Positions 20,470-30,893 of a DNA stretch of 49,077 bases are shown here, piece after piece. Position 1 is the first letter of the stretch. Every line of letters starts with the position of its first letter. The notes under the pieces were generated by a model, which worked only from the letters and a program-made list of their open reading frames with translations, was not told the origin of the DNA and did no database searches. A program made the translations under genes and the position numbers. Location: NCBI GenBank assembly GCA_028289015.1, contig JAQGHC010000002.1, positions 1-49,077 on the forward strand, given 5' to 3'. Source of the stretch: Candidatus Saccharimonadota bacterium. GTDB taxonomy: Bacteria > Patescibacteriota > Saccharimonadia > Saccharimonadales > Saccharimonadaceae.

Positions 20470-20496
20470 CTAGCACTCTTGCAACCAGAGTGCTAG
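20470..20496. promoter_or_regulatory. CIRCE operator upstream of hrcA
   Basis: ctagcactc-ttgcaacca-gagtgctag, perfect inverted repeat. Confidence 0.95.
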
Positions 20497-20502
20497 ACGA
20501 TC

Positions 20503-21225
20503 CTATAGACTTGTTTGAATGGCTGTTAAAAGATCGCGAGCCCTCAATCGAGCCTCGTCGTCCTTGCGATGAAAAACATCAGGACTATGCGCTATTTCTT
20601 CTGCGACTACAACAGCTCGATTTAGATCATCGTTAATAATAAAATGATAATATGGCACCTCTAAGGCATGCGTCAGTTCACTAACCGCACTGTTACGGCG
20701 CTTAATCCATTCTGCTTCGAAAGCTTCTGGCGTTTCGTATCGCTGAGATAAACGCTCACGCCATATAGAATAGCTAGGTGGAATAACAAAGATTGCAACA
20801 ACATGCTGTGATAACTCCTTGTATTCTGAGACACCCTGAACATCTACATCAGTAATGGCGATCTTCTGTTGATCATGAGATTGCTGCAACTCCTCGGCGC
20901 TTGTACCGTACACTGTGCCATGGACAAATTTTGCTTCGATAAATTCATGATTTTCGAGCATCTTTTTTGCGACACTGCTGTCGATAAAATGATAATCTAC
21001 AGCAGGTATTTCACTGACGCCATTATTCAGGCGCGGAGCACGTGTCGTATGCGAAACGATATCACGAAAATCAGACTTCTTTAGAAGCTCTTTTTTGATA
21101 GTATCTTTTCCTGCACCAGATATACCAACAAGTAAAGTTATTTTTGTTTCACGCACCAGCTCGGTTACACGCTCAGACGATTCATAGGCGGCAATTAATT
21201 CGGCAATTTCGTTCATTTGATCCAT
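20503..21225 (-). CDS. gmk: Guanylate kinase-like protein
   Basis: LLVGISGAGKDTIKKELL...VSHTTRAPR...DYHFID...VHGTVYGTS...ITDVDVQGV. Confidence 0.9.
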   Translation of the reverse strand: MDQMNEIAELIAAYESSERVTELVRETKITLLVGISGAGKDTIKKELLKKSDFRDIVSHTTRAPRLNNGVSEIPAVDYHFIDSSVAKKMLENHEFIEAKFVHGTVYGTSAEELQQSHDQQKIAITDVDVQGVSEYKELSQHVVAIFVIPPSYSIWRERLSQRYETPEAFEAEWIKRRNSAVSELTHALEVPYYHFIINDDLNRAVVVAEEIAHSPDVFHRKDDEARLRARDLLTAIQTSL

Positions 21226-21234
21226 TATAACAGG

Positions 21235-23013
21235 TTAATCTCGCTTTAGCATAACCGTAAAGGCTTCGGATGGTATATCGACTTTACCAAAACGTTTCAT
21301 GCGTTTTTTACCTTTTGCCTGCTTGGCAAGGACCTTTTTTTTGCGCGACACATCACCACCATAAAGGCCGGTTGTCACATCTTTGCGATACGCAGAGAGG
21401 TCGGCGCGTGCGATAAATTTGCCGCCAATAGCTGCTTGTAAAGGTACTTGGAAATTTTGGCGCGGAATAACTTCTTTTAACTTGTCGACAACCATACGGC
21501 CAAGGTGCTGCGATTCAGAACGGTGAGTCATCACACTTAACGCATCAACAATTTCACTGGCGACATAAAAATCTACCTTTACTAAGTCTTCAGCGCGATA
21601 GTCGTCAAGTTCGTAATTAAACGATCCGTAGCCACTAGTAACCGATTTTAGCTGGTCGTAAAAATCAGTTAAAAGGTTAGCGAGTGGCGCTTCAAAACTA
21701 ATCAGGGCACGCTCATCGATATAGCTCAGATTCTTTTGCTGGCCACGCTTGTTCACAATTAGCTGGATCACTGCACCAATATAATTTTGCGGAACAATAA
21801 TCTCACCTTTGATCCACGGCTCACGAATCTCAGCAATCCGCGACGGATCAGGCAGGCTTGATGCCGACTTAATATCAAGCTCTTCCCCATTTTGTAGTTT
21901 CACTTGGTAATCCGTACTTGGATTTGTGACAACAAGATCAAGGGAATACTCGCGTTCAAGGCGTTCGCGGACGATATCCATATGAAGTAGTCCAAGGAAG
22001 CCGATACGAACACCAAACCCAAGGACTGGTGAGTTTTCCGGCTCAAATTGCAAGGCGGAATCACTCAGGCTGAGCTTCTCGACCGCTTCTTTTAATTCAT
22101 TGTAGTCTTCGTTTGAAACTGGAAAGAAACCAGCGTAGACAAATGGCTTGACGTTGAGATAGCCAGGGAGCATTTCTTCAGCGCGATGTCGTTTAACGGT
22201 TACCGTATCTCCCACTCGGGCGTCGCGCGTCGTCTTTAAATTGGTAACGATATAACCCACTTGGCCAGTCGCAATATCCAGACCCGGGCTCATTGACGGC
22301 GAAAGGGCGCCAACTTCAAGCGCAAGGCCGGTCGCACCAGTTGCAAGCATTTCAATCGCGTCACCTTTTTTCACCATACCATCGACGACCCGAGTATAAA
22401 GGACGACGCCACGATAATCATCATAGTAACTATCAAAAATCAAGGCGCGCGTCGGTTGATCGGCTTTACCTTGCGGCGGCACAATCCGCTCGGTGACCGC
22501 ATCTAATACGCTTAGGACACCTTCGCCAGTTTTAGCACTGACCTTTAAAATATCGTCTTCTGTGCAGCCGAGTAAATTAATAATTTCAGCGGATACTCGT
22601 GGGATATCAGCAGCAGGTAAATCGATCTTATTCAGCACAGGAATAATCGTTAAATCTGCTGCTAATGCCAAATAAACATTGGCGAGCGTTTGCGCTTGAA
22701 TGCCCTGGCTGGCATCTACCACTAGCACCGCACCTTCACAGGCAGCCAATGACCGACTGACCTCATAACTAAAGTCTACGTGCCCTGGCGTATCAATCAA
22801 ATTCAGTATAAACTCTTTATAGCGCATTTGCACCGGTGTAAGTTTAATCGTAATCCCCTTTTCTCGTTCCAGATCCATCGTATCAAGCAGTTGTGATTTC
22901 ATATCACGCTTTTGCACAGTACCTGACAGCTCCATCATGCGATCAGCAAGTGTCGACTTTCCATGGTCGATATGGGCAATGATACAAAAATTTCTTATTT
23001 GAGATTGGTTCAT
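21235..23013 (-). CDS. lepA: Elongation factor 4 (LepA)
   Basis: NFCIIAHIDHGKSTLADRMMELSGTVQKRDM...DTPGHVDFSYEVSRSLAACEGAVLVVDASQGIQAQT. Confidence 0.98.
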   Translation of the reverse strand: MNQSQIRNFCIIAHIDHGKSTLADRMMELSGTVQKRDMKSQLLDTMDLEREKGITIKLTPVQMRYKEFILNLIDTPGHVDFSYEVSRSLAACEGAVLVVDASQGIQAQTLANVYLALAADLTIIPVLNKIDLPAADIPRVSAEIINLLGCTEDDILKVSAKTGEGVLSVLDAVTERIVPPQGKADQPTRALIFDSYYDDYRGVVLYTRVVDGMVKKGDAIEMLATGATGLALEVGALSPSMSPGLDIATGQVGYIVTNLKTTRDARVGDTVTVKRHRAEEMLPGYLNVKPFVYAGFFPVSNEDYNELKEAVEKLSLSDSALQFEPENSPVLGFGVRIGFLGLLHMDIVRERLEREYSLDLVVTNPSTDYQVKLQNGEELDIKSASSLPDPSRIAEIREPWIKGEIIVPQNYIGAVIQLIVNKRGQQKNLSYIDERALISFEAPLANLLTDFYDQLKSVTSGYGSFNYELDDYRAEDLVKVDFYVASEIVDALSVMTHRSESQHLGRMVVDKLKEVIPRQNFQVPLQAAIGGKFIARADLSAYRKDVTTGLYGGDVSRKKKVLAKQAKGKKRMKRFGKVDIPSEAFTVMLKRD

Positions 23014-23039
23014 ACTGTAGTGTATATATTATACCATTT

Positions 23040-24662
23040 TTATCTTGCTCTACCAAAGAGCAATGACTTTACGCGCTTTATAACAGGTTTCGCTTCGGAC
23101 AGTTTAAGCAACTGACTAAACCAGACGTATGATCCTAGGCTAACAAATACAATGACAACGAACTTTGGGAATGTTTCTAAAAACTTTTGATCTACCTCTT
23201 GTAGCTGGAACAATTGCACTAATATGTAACTAATTACTGCCATCAGCCCTGTTGCGCCAAGCATACGCCCGATCGCATGCATAAACTTAACATCAAACAA
23301 ATCCGGCATTTTTTTCGACATAATAACGAACAAAATTACGACTTCAACCATCGCAACAATTGACTGCGCCCAGGCTAGTCCATACGGACCCCAATCAAGT
23401 ACCATAGTAAACCAAACCGCAAGAGCAACGTTTAGTGCAATCGCAAAAATAGAAACGTATAGTGGCGTTTTAGTATCCTGCTGGGCGTAAAAGCTACGTG
23501 CGGCAATATGATATATCGACCGGAATAAAATCGCGACGACTAAGGCACCCAATAAGTTAGCCATCAACGAATCCCCGCCTTCTTTTATAAAGTTGACAAC
23601 ATAGCCGCGTGCAAAAAACGCAATTGCTGCAACTGGCAAAATAATCCACGTGATTACCCGAATAGTGCCGCGCAATTCTTTAGTAAATAAGTCGACTCGA
23701 CCCTCACCTAGACGTTCGGTCAGACTTGGGAAAGCCGCTGTACTGATCGCCACACCGATTAAATTAATCGGCATTAGGTGCAATGTCAAAGCTTGGTTAT
23801 AGGCACGTATTGTTCCAGATGCCATTCGGGAAGCCAGGTTGGTTTCTGCAATGCTAACGACGTAATCCATACCCTGATCCAAAGAGCGTGCCGGTAACAA
23901 GGATAATACTTTCCGAAACCCTTTGTTCTTCCAATAAATTTTAAATCGGTAATCAAACCCAAGGCCAAATAACCCGATCGTACTGACGAGTAGTTGCATG
24001 ATAGAGCCTAAAACCACACCTAATGCGACGCCCATAATCCCGCCTTCAAATATCTGCCAACTGCCAATACTGATTCCCTGCGTAAAAAATAACGTCCCAA
24101 TGATAATGCCGACATTATAAATAGTCGGTGCCAAAGCGAAGAACGTAAAGCGACCTATCGCTTGCTGCATGCTTGCGATCACTGTCGCAATTGCGAATAG
24201 AAATGGGTTGACGGCAATGACCCGCATCATGCTTACCGCCAGCGCCCGACTTGCTTCGTCTAAACCTGGAGCCACAATATATTGAACAATGGGTTCGGCA
24301 AATATGATAATAAGAACACTGGCCGCTAGGGTAATAAGCGCCATAAAATTAATTAGGCTTGTTGATAGTTCCCATGCTGAACGCTTGTTACCTTTTGCTA
24401 GTCGCTGATTAAATACAGGAATAAACGTCACGCTTAACGCGCCCGACACCAGAATAATAAACATAAAATCCGGTAGCGTAAACGCAACGGTGTACGCATC
24501 AATCCCGGTTGGGTAGGTATCGTAATACGCACGGTTCAAAAAGCGTTCACGAAGAATGCCCAGCAGGGCTGATAGCAAAGTAGATCCAGCCAGCAGCACG
24601 GCTGCAAGCTGGATCGGCACTTTCTTATTCGCTTTCGCGACAGCGGCTTGGACTCGGCCCAT
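23040..24662 (-). CDS. murJ: Lipid II flippase MurJ/MviN-like
   Basis: MATE/MVF-type polytopic protein: LSALLGILRERFL...DAYTVAFTLPDFMF...SVTFIPVFNQRLA. Confidence 0.93.
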   Translation of the reverse strand: MGRVQAAVAKANKKVPIQLAAVLLAGSTLLSALLGILRERFLNRAYYDTYPTGIDAYTVAFTLPDFMFIILVSGALSVTFIPVFNQRLAKGNKRSAWELSTSLINFMALITLAASVLIIIFAEPIVQYIVAPGLDEASRALAVSMMRVIAVNPFLFAIATVIASMQQAIGRFTFFALAPTIYNVGIIIGTLFFTQGISIGSWQIFEGGIMGVALGVVLGSIMQLLVSTIGLFGLGFDYRFKIYWKNKGFRKVLSLLPARSLDQGMDYVVSIAETNLASRMASGTIRAYNQALTLHLMPINLIGVAISTAAFPSLTERLGEGRVDLFTKELRGTIRVITWIILPVAAIAFFARGYVVNFIKEGGDSLMANLLGALVVAILFRSIYHIAARSFYAQQDTKTPLYVSIFAIALNVALAVWFTMVLDWGPYGLAWAQSIVAMVEVVILFVIMSKKMPDLFDVKFMHAIGRMLGATGLMAVISYILVQLFQLQEVDQKFLETFPKFVVIVFVSLGSYVWFSQLLKLSEAKPVIKRVKSLLFGRAR

Positions 24663-24668
24663 ATATTC

Positions 24669-26540
24669 CTAGACGGTTGTCTCGTGAAGCATTACTTCTT
24701 TTGGAAGTGTCGTGTTTTTAAGAATCTTATTTACCGCAACTTCTTCAAGTGTCTCTTCATCAAGTAGTGCGTCTGCTAGCGCATCCAAGTGCTTACGGTT
24801 CTTGAGGATGACAATTTCCGCGCGCTGTGATGCTTCTTTAATCAAAGCTTCAACTTCTTCGTCAATAATTTTTGCAGTTTCTTCGCTATATGGACGTTCG
24901 TGTGTCATTTTATCAAAGACCATTCCGCCATTATCATCATGGAATACTTGATCGCGTAGTTTGTTTCCCATGCCTTGTTCGATAATCATATCGCGTGCGA
25001 TTTCAGTCGCTTTTCGAAGGTCTGATCCTGCACCAGTCGTAATACCATCAGCGCCATAAAGAATCTTCTCCGCGACGCGTCCACCCATTGCCCTAGCAAG
25101 AATATCTTTAAATTCATAAACGTTTGTATAACTTTTATCTTCAGGGGGTAGAAACCATGTCACACCGCCCGTACCGCCACGTGGAATAATAGTCACTTTG
25201 TGGACAGGGTCGCTGTCAGGCAAAATGTGGCCGACAATAGCATGACCCGCTTCGTGATAGGCAGTCATCTTGCGTTCTGTTTCGCTCATCACCTTTGTCT
25301 TGCGCTCTGGCCCGATAGCTACCTTTTCGAATGCTTCGGTAAGGTCTGCGTTACTAATTTTCTTAGCACTACGGCGAGCCGCAACAATCGCTGCTTCGTT
25401 GGCAATATTTGCAAGATCAGCACCACTTGAACCTGCTGTTTTTGCAGCTAACGATTCTAGGCGGACTGTTTCATCAACTGGCTTATTCTTAAAGTGAACT
25501 TTCAATATCGCTTCACGGTCGCGGCGCTCAGGCAGCATAATGTTCGTTCGTCGATCAAAACGACCTGGTCGTAGTAAAGCAGGGTCAAGGACATCTGAAC
25601 GGTTAGTTGCAGCGAGGACAATAACGTTCGTACCAGTCTCAAAACCATCCATCTCGACTAGGATCTGGTTAAGAGTCTGTTCGCGTTCGTCATGTCCGCC
25701 GCCCATACCGCTACCGCGTTTGCGGCCGACAGCATCAATTTCGTCGATAAAGATGATTGCTGGCGCGTTCTTTTTAGCCTTGGCAAACAAGTCACGCACG
25801 CGACTCGCACCAACACCAACGAACATTTCAACGAATTCTGAACCAGAAATACTAAAGAATGGCACATTCGCTTCACCCGCAACAGCGCGAGCAAGCATTG
25901 TCTTACCAGTACCAGGGTTACCAACCAATAATACGCCCTTTGGAATTTTCGCACCAAGAGTTTCGTATTTTTTAGGATGTTTCAAGAAATCAACGACTTC
26001 TTCAAGGTCTTGCTTTGCTGAATCGTTACCAGCAATATCATTAAAAACAACTTTTTCTTTATCAATACCATAAAGTTTTGCTTTTGATTTGCCAAAGCCC
26101 ATCGCTTGATTGTTCTGGCCTTGCGCCTGGCGCATCATGAACATAAAGAATGCAACGATAATCAGTACTGGGATGATGATAATCGCCAAGTTCCAAATCG
26201 TATTGCCTGTCTCTGATGGAGGTACGACTGTTACTTCGGCCTTACCCTGCTGAAGTCCTTGTTCTATCAAGCTACTTTCAGGTTCTTTACGAGACTTTTC
26301 AGTCGGCTTATCTGCGCCCTTTGGAGTCACCTTTAGGTCATTACCCTGAATTTCAATCTTACTAATTTTACCTTCGTTAGCGCGGTTGATCACATCTGTA
26401 ATTGTAACGCTTTTAAGGTCATCGTTTGGAGTTGTTACCGCAATAATTGCCAATACTGAAAATACCAGAATCGCCCAAAAGAGACCTAAACGTACAATAT
26501 TATTCCATTTCCTCTTAGGAGGTTGCTGTTTTGTTGCCAT
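24669..26540 (-). CDS. ftsH: ATP-dependent zinc metalloprotease FtsH
   Basis: AAA+ [21 protein letters not shown] region, [12 protein letters not shown]. Confidence 0.98.
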   Translation of the reverse strand: MATKQQPPKRKWNNIVRLGLFWAILVFSVLAIIAVTTPNDDLKSVTITDVINRANEGKISKIEIQGNDLKVTPKGADKPTEKSRKEPESSLIEQGLQQGKAEVTVVPPSETGNTIWNLAIIIIPVLIIVAFFMFMMRQAQGQNNQAMGFGKSKAKLYGIDKEKVVFNDIAGNDSAKQDLEEVVDFLKHPKKYETLGAKIPKGVLLVGNPGTGKTMLARAVAGEANVPFFSISGSEFVEMFVGVGASRVRDLFAKAKKNAPAIIFIDEIDAVGRKRGSGMGGGHDEREQTLNQILVEMDGFETGTNVIVLAATNRSDVLDPALLRPGRFDRRTNIMLPERRDREAILKVHFKNKPVDETVRLESLAAKTAGSSGADLANIANEAAIVAARRSAKKISNADLTEAFEKVAIGPERKTKVMSETERKMTAYHEAGHAIVGHILPDSDPVHKVTIIPRGGTGGVTWFLPPEDKSYTNVYEFKDILARAMGGRVAEKILYGADGITTGAGSDLRKATEIARDMIIEQGMGNKLRDQVFHDDNGGMVFDKMTHERPYSEETAKIIDEEVEALIKEASQRAEIVILKNRKHLDALADALLDEETLEEVAVNKILKNTTLPKEVMLHETTV

Positions 26541-26607
26541 AACTATAAATTATCCTTTCAAATAACGATTCATATAAGAAAATATCACTCTTATAATAAT
26601 AACACCG

Positions 26608-27450
26608 CTAAGGGGTTTCAACAATAAAAGTACGTATGTAGAACTTTAGCCGTACGCCCGCTCCAACTTCAAATATCGCGCCAGGACGCGCCGTCTTTAT
26701 CGCTATAACTGCCCGCGTCAGCTGTGGACGCGTCGGACTCAGCTTGGTTTTTACGACTATCACCGCTCGTAAAAGCTCGATTGCCGACTGACTATCGATT
26801 TGATTAAGATAATAACGTGAGTATTCGTTTTGGTGGGCGAACGACTTCACCTCGTCTTCGACAGCATCCTTAAGACTCAACTGACGTTTCCAAATATCCA
26901 TTATCGCCCCTCTGCGCTCGAACGTAAGCCGGGCTGCAAATAACCGGCGCAGTCGATTACGCAAATACTTATCGCTGCCGTTCGTACTATCCTCTACCCA
27001 TTCCAAGCGCTTTTCTAGCGCGTATGCTCGTATCTGCGCCTTCGTCATCGATAAAAGAGGACGAAGAATACCTGGTGTCTGCATTACCGCCGCGCCGCGC
27101 CAGCCCGTCCCCCGCTGAATGTTAATAGCGATTGTTTCGATAATGTCGTCAGCATGATGAGCGGTCACTATAATCGCCTGATACTGTTGAGCCATCGTTC
27201 GCAAAAAAGCATACCGCTGATGCCGTGCGCGCTCTTCACTTGCCTGAGCACCCAATACTTCCCGCTTCATAACGAATGGCAGGCCGTAACTTGCCGCTAC
27301 CCCTTTGACGAATCTTGCGTCGTCGGCTGAATCGTCGCGGATACCGTGATCAAAATGAGCCACTATTAAATCATGATCACCACTAGCGACTAGTTGGTGT
27401 AACAAAACCACCGAATCAATCCCCCCACTGACTGCGACAAGATAACGCAT
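26608..27450 (-). CDS. tilS: tRNA(Ile)-lysidine synthetase TilS (short form)
   Basis: MRYLVAVSGGIDSVVLLHQL...AHFDHGIR...TAHHADDIIETI...LRPLLSMTKAQIRAYA. Confidence 0.93.
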   Translation of the reverse strand: MRYLVAVSGGIDSVVLLHQLVASGDHDLIVAHFDHGIRDDSADDARFVKGVAASYGLPFVMKREVLGAQASEERARHQRYAFLRTMAQQYQAIIVTAHHADDIIETIAINIQRGTGWRGAAVMQTPGILRPLLSMTKAQIRAYALEKRLEWVEDSTNGSDKYLRNRLRRLFAARLTFERRGAIMDIWKRQLSLKDAVEDEVKSFAHQNEYSRYYLNQIDSQSAIELLRAVIVVKTKLSPTRPQLTRAVIAIKTARPGAIFEVGAGVRLKFYIRTFIVETP

Positions 27451-27556
27451 ACCAGACTCAACCCCGCCGTTTCGCTACAACAGTAGCTACCCATACACCA
27501 AGCATCGTCATCTTTTTGTTCATATTTTTAGTATAGCCCACCTACCGTTGGTGGGT

Positions 27557-28789
27557 CTACAAATACCGCGTACTGCCAAAAGGAATCTTTTGTTTCACAT
27601 ATGCTCCCGTCCCTAGCGTATCCGCCACGTGAATCGTCCGATCACCATATCGCCCGTTTAGCTCATCCATTGCTTGCACTAATTTTTTTTCACTGGCAAT
27701 TCTGTCACCAAATAGATTCAGTTGCGGGTCAATGTCATCCCCTAACTCATAACAGCTAACGCCGATCTCCCGGATATGCGCCGGCGCTGCCGCAAACAAC
27801 TGACTAGCCTGCGCATAAATTGCCTGATTACTAAAAAAAGGCATCTCACACATCCGACGAGCGTGCCAGTATTTTCGTTCATACGTCTTAGCATACACAA
27901 GAACCCCCCGAGCGACTTTGTTTTGACTGCGCAACTTCGCTCCAACTGATTCCGACAGATGATGGAGGCGCTGTTGTATTTTTTCCGAGGATAAATGGGG
28001 ACTCTCTAGGACATACTGCCGCCCGACGGTTTTTAAATCAAACACTCGGTCGTCCACCTCGTATCCACGCAGACGCTGATACCATTCGTCGCCGCAAATA
28101 CTTTTAAAGACCATTTTGTGTAGGATTTCGACGCTCGTATCCAAGAACTGTAATGGCGTATCAATCCCCACTGCGTTGAGGCGGTGCTCGTTCTGTTTCG
28201 CAATCCCCGTCAGATCAGTCAATTTCATAGTGGCAAGCGTAGCGCGCAAATTTTCATGCGTAATAATATCAAGCCCATCGGGCTTGTGTAGACCTGCTGC
28301 CGTTTTTGCTAAAAAGCGGTTAGTACTAATCCCGACATTGCAGCGCATCGCAACGCCAATCTCATCCCTCATACGCTGTTTTATTTCCATGCCGATATCA
28401 CGCAGATCACGTGATCGCACTTGCTCGGTGGCGTGCTTAAAATCAATCACCCCCTCATCGATACTTTTCATCGTGACATGGGATGAGTAGGTCTTCATCA
28501 TGTCCATCATCTTGTGATAAACGAACCGGTATTTCGCCGGATCGGTCTCGATGACAATAATATCCGGCACTAATAATTTCGCCTCCTTGAATCGCATACC
28601 AACCTTGACACCGTATTTTTTTGCTTCATAGCTGGCGGTAATAATCGCCGTGTTTTCTGTACGCCGATTGACGATGGCGATCGGACGACCGCGAAGAAGC
28701 GGCCGAGCCTGCTGTTCAACTGTTGCAAAACAGGAATTAAGGTCGATATGCATCACCAGTGGACGTTCAGTATTGTAGTCGCTATTCAT
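27557..28789 (-). CDS. Y-family DNA polymerase (DinB/UmuC-like)
   Basis: MHIDLNSCFATVEQQARPLLRGRPIAI...TASYEAKKYGVKVGM...SIDEGVIDF...GISTNRFLAKTAA. Confidence 0.95.
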   Translation of the reverse strand: MNSDYNTERPLVMHIDLNSCFATVEQQARPLLRGRPIAIVNRRTENTAIITASYEAKKYGVKVGMRFKEAKLLVPDIIVIETDPAKYRFVYHKMMDMMKTYSSHVTMKSIDEGVIDFKHATEQVRSRDLRDIGMEIKQRMRDEIGVAMRCNVGISTNRFLAKTAAGLHKPDGLDIITHENLRATLATMKLTDLTGIAKQNEHRLNAVGIDTPLQFLDTSVEILHKMVFKSICGDEWYQRLRGYEVDDRVFDLKTVGRQYVLESPHLSSEKIQQRLHHLSESVGAKLRSQNKVARGVLVYAKTYERKYWHARRMCEMPFFSNQAIYAQASQLFAAAPAHIREIGVSCYELGDDIDPQLNLFGDRIASEKKLVQAMDELNGRYGDRTIHVADTLGTGAYVKQKIPFGSTRYL

Positions 28790-29049
28790 AGTGATCCGCC
28801 TCTCGCGTCAAATGCCAGGTCAACCGTTCACTATCGAACTCTAGGCGATAATCAGCACCCCCATTAGTCACATCAAAGATATGGATCGTCCGTTTTCCTT
28901 GTACGGTTGGATGGCGCAGGCCAATCTCAGTGACCTCAATTTCCCTCCCATTAGGACGACGAAAACGGATAGGCCGACAGGGATTTAACCCCTCACCAAA
29001 GACAGTAATCACTTCAATTCGTTCGTTTAACAAAGTTTCATCATTCATA
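28782..29049 (-). CDS. Small protein coupled to Y-family polymerase
   Basis: MNDETLLNERIEVITVFGEGLNPCRPIRFRRPNGREIEVTEIG...; overlaps polymerase start by 8 nt; TATAAT 20 nt upstream of ATG at 29049. Confidence 0.75.
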
Positions 29050-29190
29050 GCAAAAATCCTCAAAATTATAGTTTGAGAAACGATTTTAGTGCTGTATTGC
29101 CCGTTTATTTGCCCGTTTCTAGCAAAATACCCGAAGACAATTGAATGATCCATTCGTGAGGGACGCTTTGCTTTTTGCAGCCAGTGAGTG

Positions 29191-29424
29191 TCACGCGGAA
29201 GTACTTTTAGTATACACCTTTAACCTCGAACAATATAGCTCAAGCTCACAGGTAAATTGCCGACTATGCAAGTTACTGCGTCGTCGGTAGGCGTTATTTC
29301 TTCCATCGTCACGATTTTCGTACACATACAGCTTATGATACTGACCCTTCAAAGAATCACTATCGATCACCCAAAGTAACGGGCATTGCAGTCGCTCGAC
29401 GCTACCACCGGTGTCAATTCATTT
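29191..29424 (-). pseudogene. Possible degraded CDS
   Basis: Open frame without good start: DTGGSVERLQCPLLWVIDSDSLKGQYHKLYVYENRDDGRNNAYRRRSNLHSRQFTCELELYCSRLKVYTKSTSA*. Confidence 0.3.
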
Positions 29425-29582
29425 TTGCCGCGTCCGACAAGTCAGTATACAGTGAACTACTTTGTAGGTATAACGTCTTACACACGCTTCTTTTCATCAA
29501 TCAGTGGACTTATGGTGACGTAGGCAAATTATTACACACTTTTTTCGATTAAAATGCAATTACCGCTGGTCCTAACGTATGA

Positions 29583-30038
29583 TTAATATTCGACGGCTAT
29601 ACACCTAGTAGCCGTAAAATCAACGCCGTCTAAAAGGCAATCAATAAATTCGACACGCCGTAAATCCGCTTTCAAAAAGTTCGCCCTATCTAATTTGCAA
29701 TCCCTAAAACACACATCATGAATGCTCGTATTACTGAAGTCAATACCGCTCATCCGGCAATTAATAAATTCGACACGAACCAACATGCCGTTATCAATGT
29801 AAGCTGATGATAGGTCAGTTTGTCGAAAAATCACATCGCGCGCAATCATCCGGCTAAACTGTGCACCGGTAAATTGCACGTTCTCGATGACCGTGTCAAT
29901 AAGTTGCAAGGCTGCAACGTTGCAGTTAATTGCCGTTTCACCCTCTAGCTGCGCTGATTTCAATTCTCCGTCAGCGACCATCGTCTCGACAGTATTATTC
30001 TCAAGATCGATTGATATTTTTGGACGTGCTAGTTTCAT
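29583..30038 (-). CDS. Pentapeptide-repeat-like protein
   Basis: Repeated A(D/N)LXX-like units: RDVIFRQTDLSSAYIDNGMLVRVEFINCRMSGIDFSNTSIHDVCFRDCKLDRANFLKADLRRVEFIDCLLDGVDF. Confidence 0.85.
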   Translation of the reverse strand: MKLARPKISIDLENNTVETMVADGELKSAQLEGETAINCNVAALQLIDTVIENVQFTGAQFSRMIARDVIFRQTDLSSAYIDNGMLVRVEFINCRMSGIDFSNTSIHDVCFRDCKLDRANFLKADLRRVEFIDCLLDGVDFTATRCIAVEY

Positions 30039-30060
30039 GATTTTAGTGTAGCAGGTTGTA

Positions 30061-30827
30061 CTAACGAAAAATATTTAGCGATGAACTGTTGGTTTTTCCG
30101 TGATGAATGCGGTTACGGAGCCGAGTGCCAGACATTTTCGTAAATTGCCACATTACCGATGGATGCAACAAGGCCCGTGCGCCCAATTTTGCGTGCGCAA
30201 TACTCGCACCAATTAGCGGCTTATAGTAGTGCATATCGGGCTGTATCGCGATCTTTTCTTGGCGATAATCGTGTCGCGCATCAGTGATCGAATCAATAGT
30301 ACAGGCGACTACGCCCAGTGAGCGTATTGCTGGCAAAAATCTTTCAGTAAAGTTTGGTTGATTTTTAACATAATCCGTTGCACTATCATGTAAAAATTGG
30401 CCGTTTGAATACCTTCGTTGACGCGCAACTTTACGAACCTCTCTGGTGTCTCGGCGCGCGCAATAAATTGGCCGAGCTTCAATAGTTTTTCAGTTCTATA
30501 CAGTAAAGCCTCGGATGTTTCACTACCCAGTATCTTCGGTGACAGCGCGGGATATCGTTCATCAAATTCAGAAAAATGACGCAATCGCTGCATAGCTTCG
30601 TCGTTCGTAATCGAGGTGTCATCTACCAGGGTGTCAAATTCACGCAGCAGCGCCATTAGCTGGCGCCAACGATCATGTGTCACGTCATCAACAGATACAT
30701 GACTGTGTCTTTGGGCAATATACCAGGCAACATCGCCAACTTGCAAAAAACTGTCGGCGCGATCATCAATGACTTGTGATGCCTCCATGATTCTATTGTG
30801 CCACAACCGTAGATAATGTGACGGCAT
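30061..30827 (-). pseudogene. Isoprenoid-synthase-like (squalene/phytoene synthase-like?) alpha-helical protein split by a frameshift
   Basis: ORFs 30309..30827 and 30061..30336 join at a T5 run (gatttttgcc) to ...NQTLLKDFLPAIRSLGVVACTIDSITDARHDY...; two DxxxD motifs (DTLVD, DSITD). Confidence 0.5.
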
Positions 30828-30893
30828 GAGCGCAATAGAGCGACATGCATAAATCCGCTTACTCTAACGATGAAAACGAGATAGAATAACATT

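Noticed and set aside
25540-26073. 177-aa plus-strand ORF within ftsH
   Set aside because: Antisense to the strongly conserved AAA+ domain; no independent coding signal
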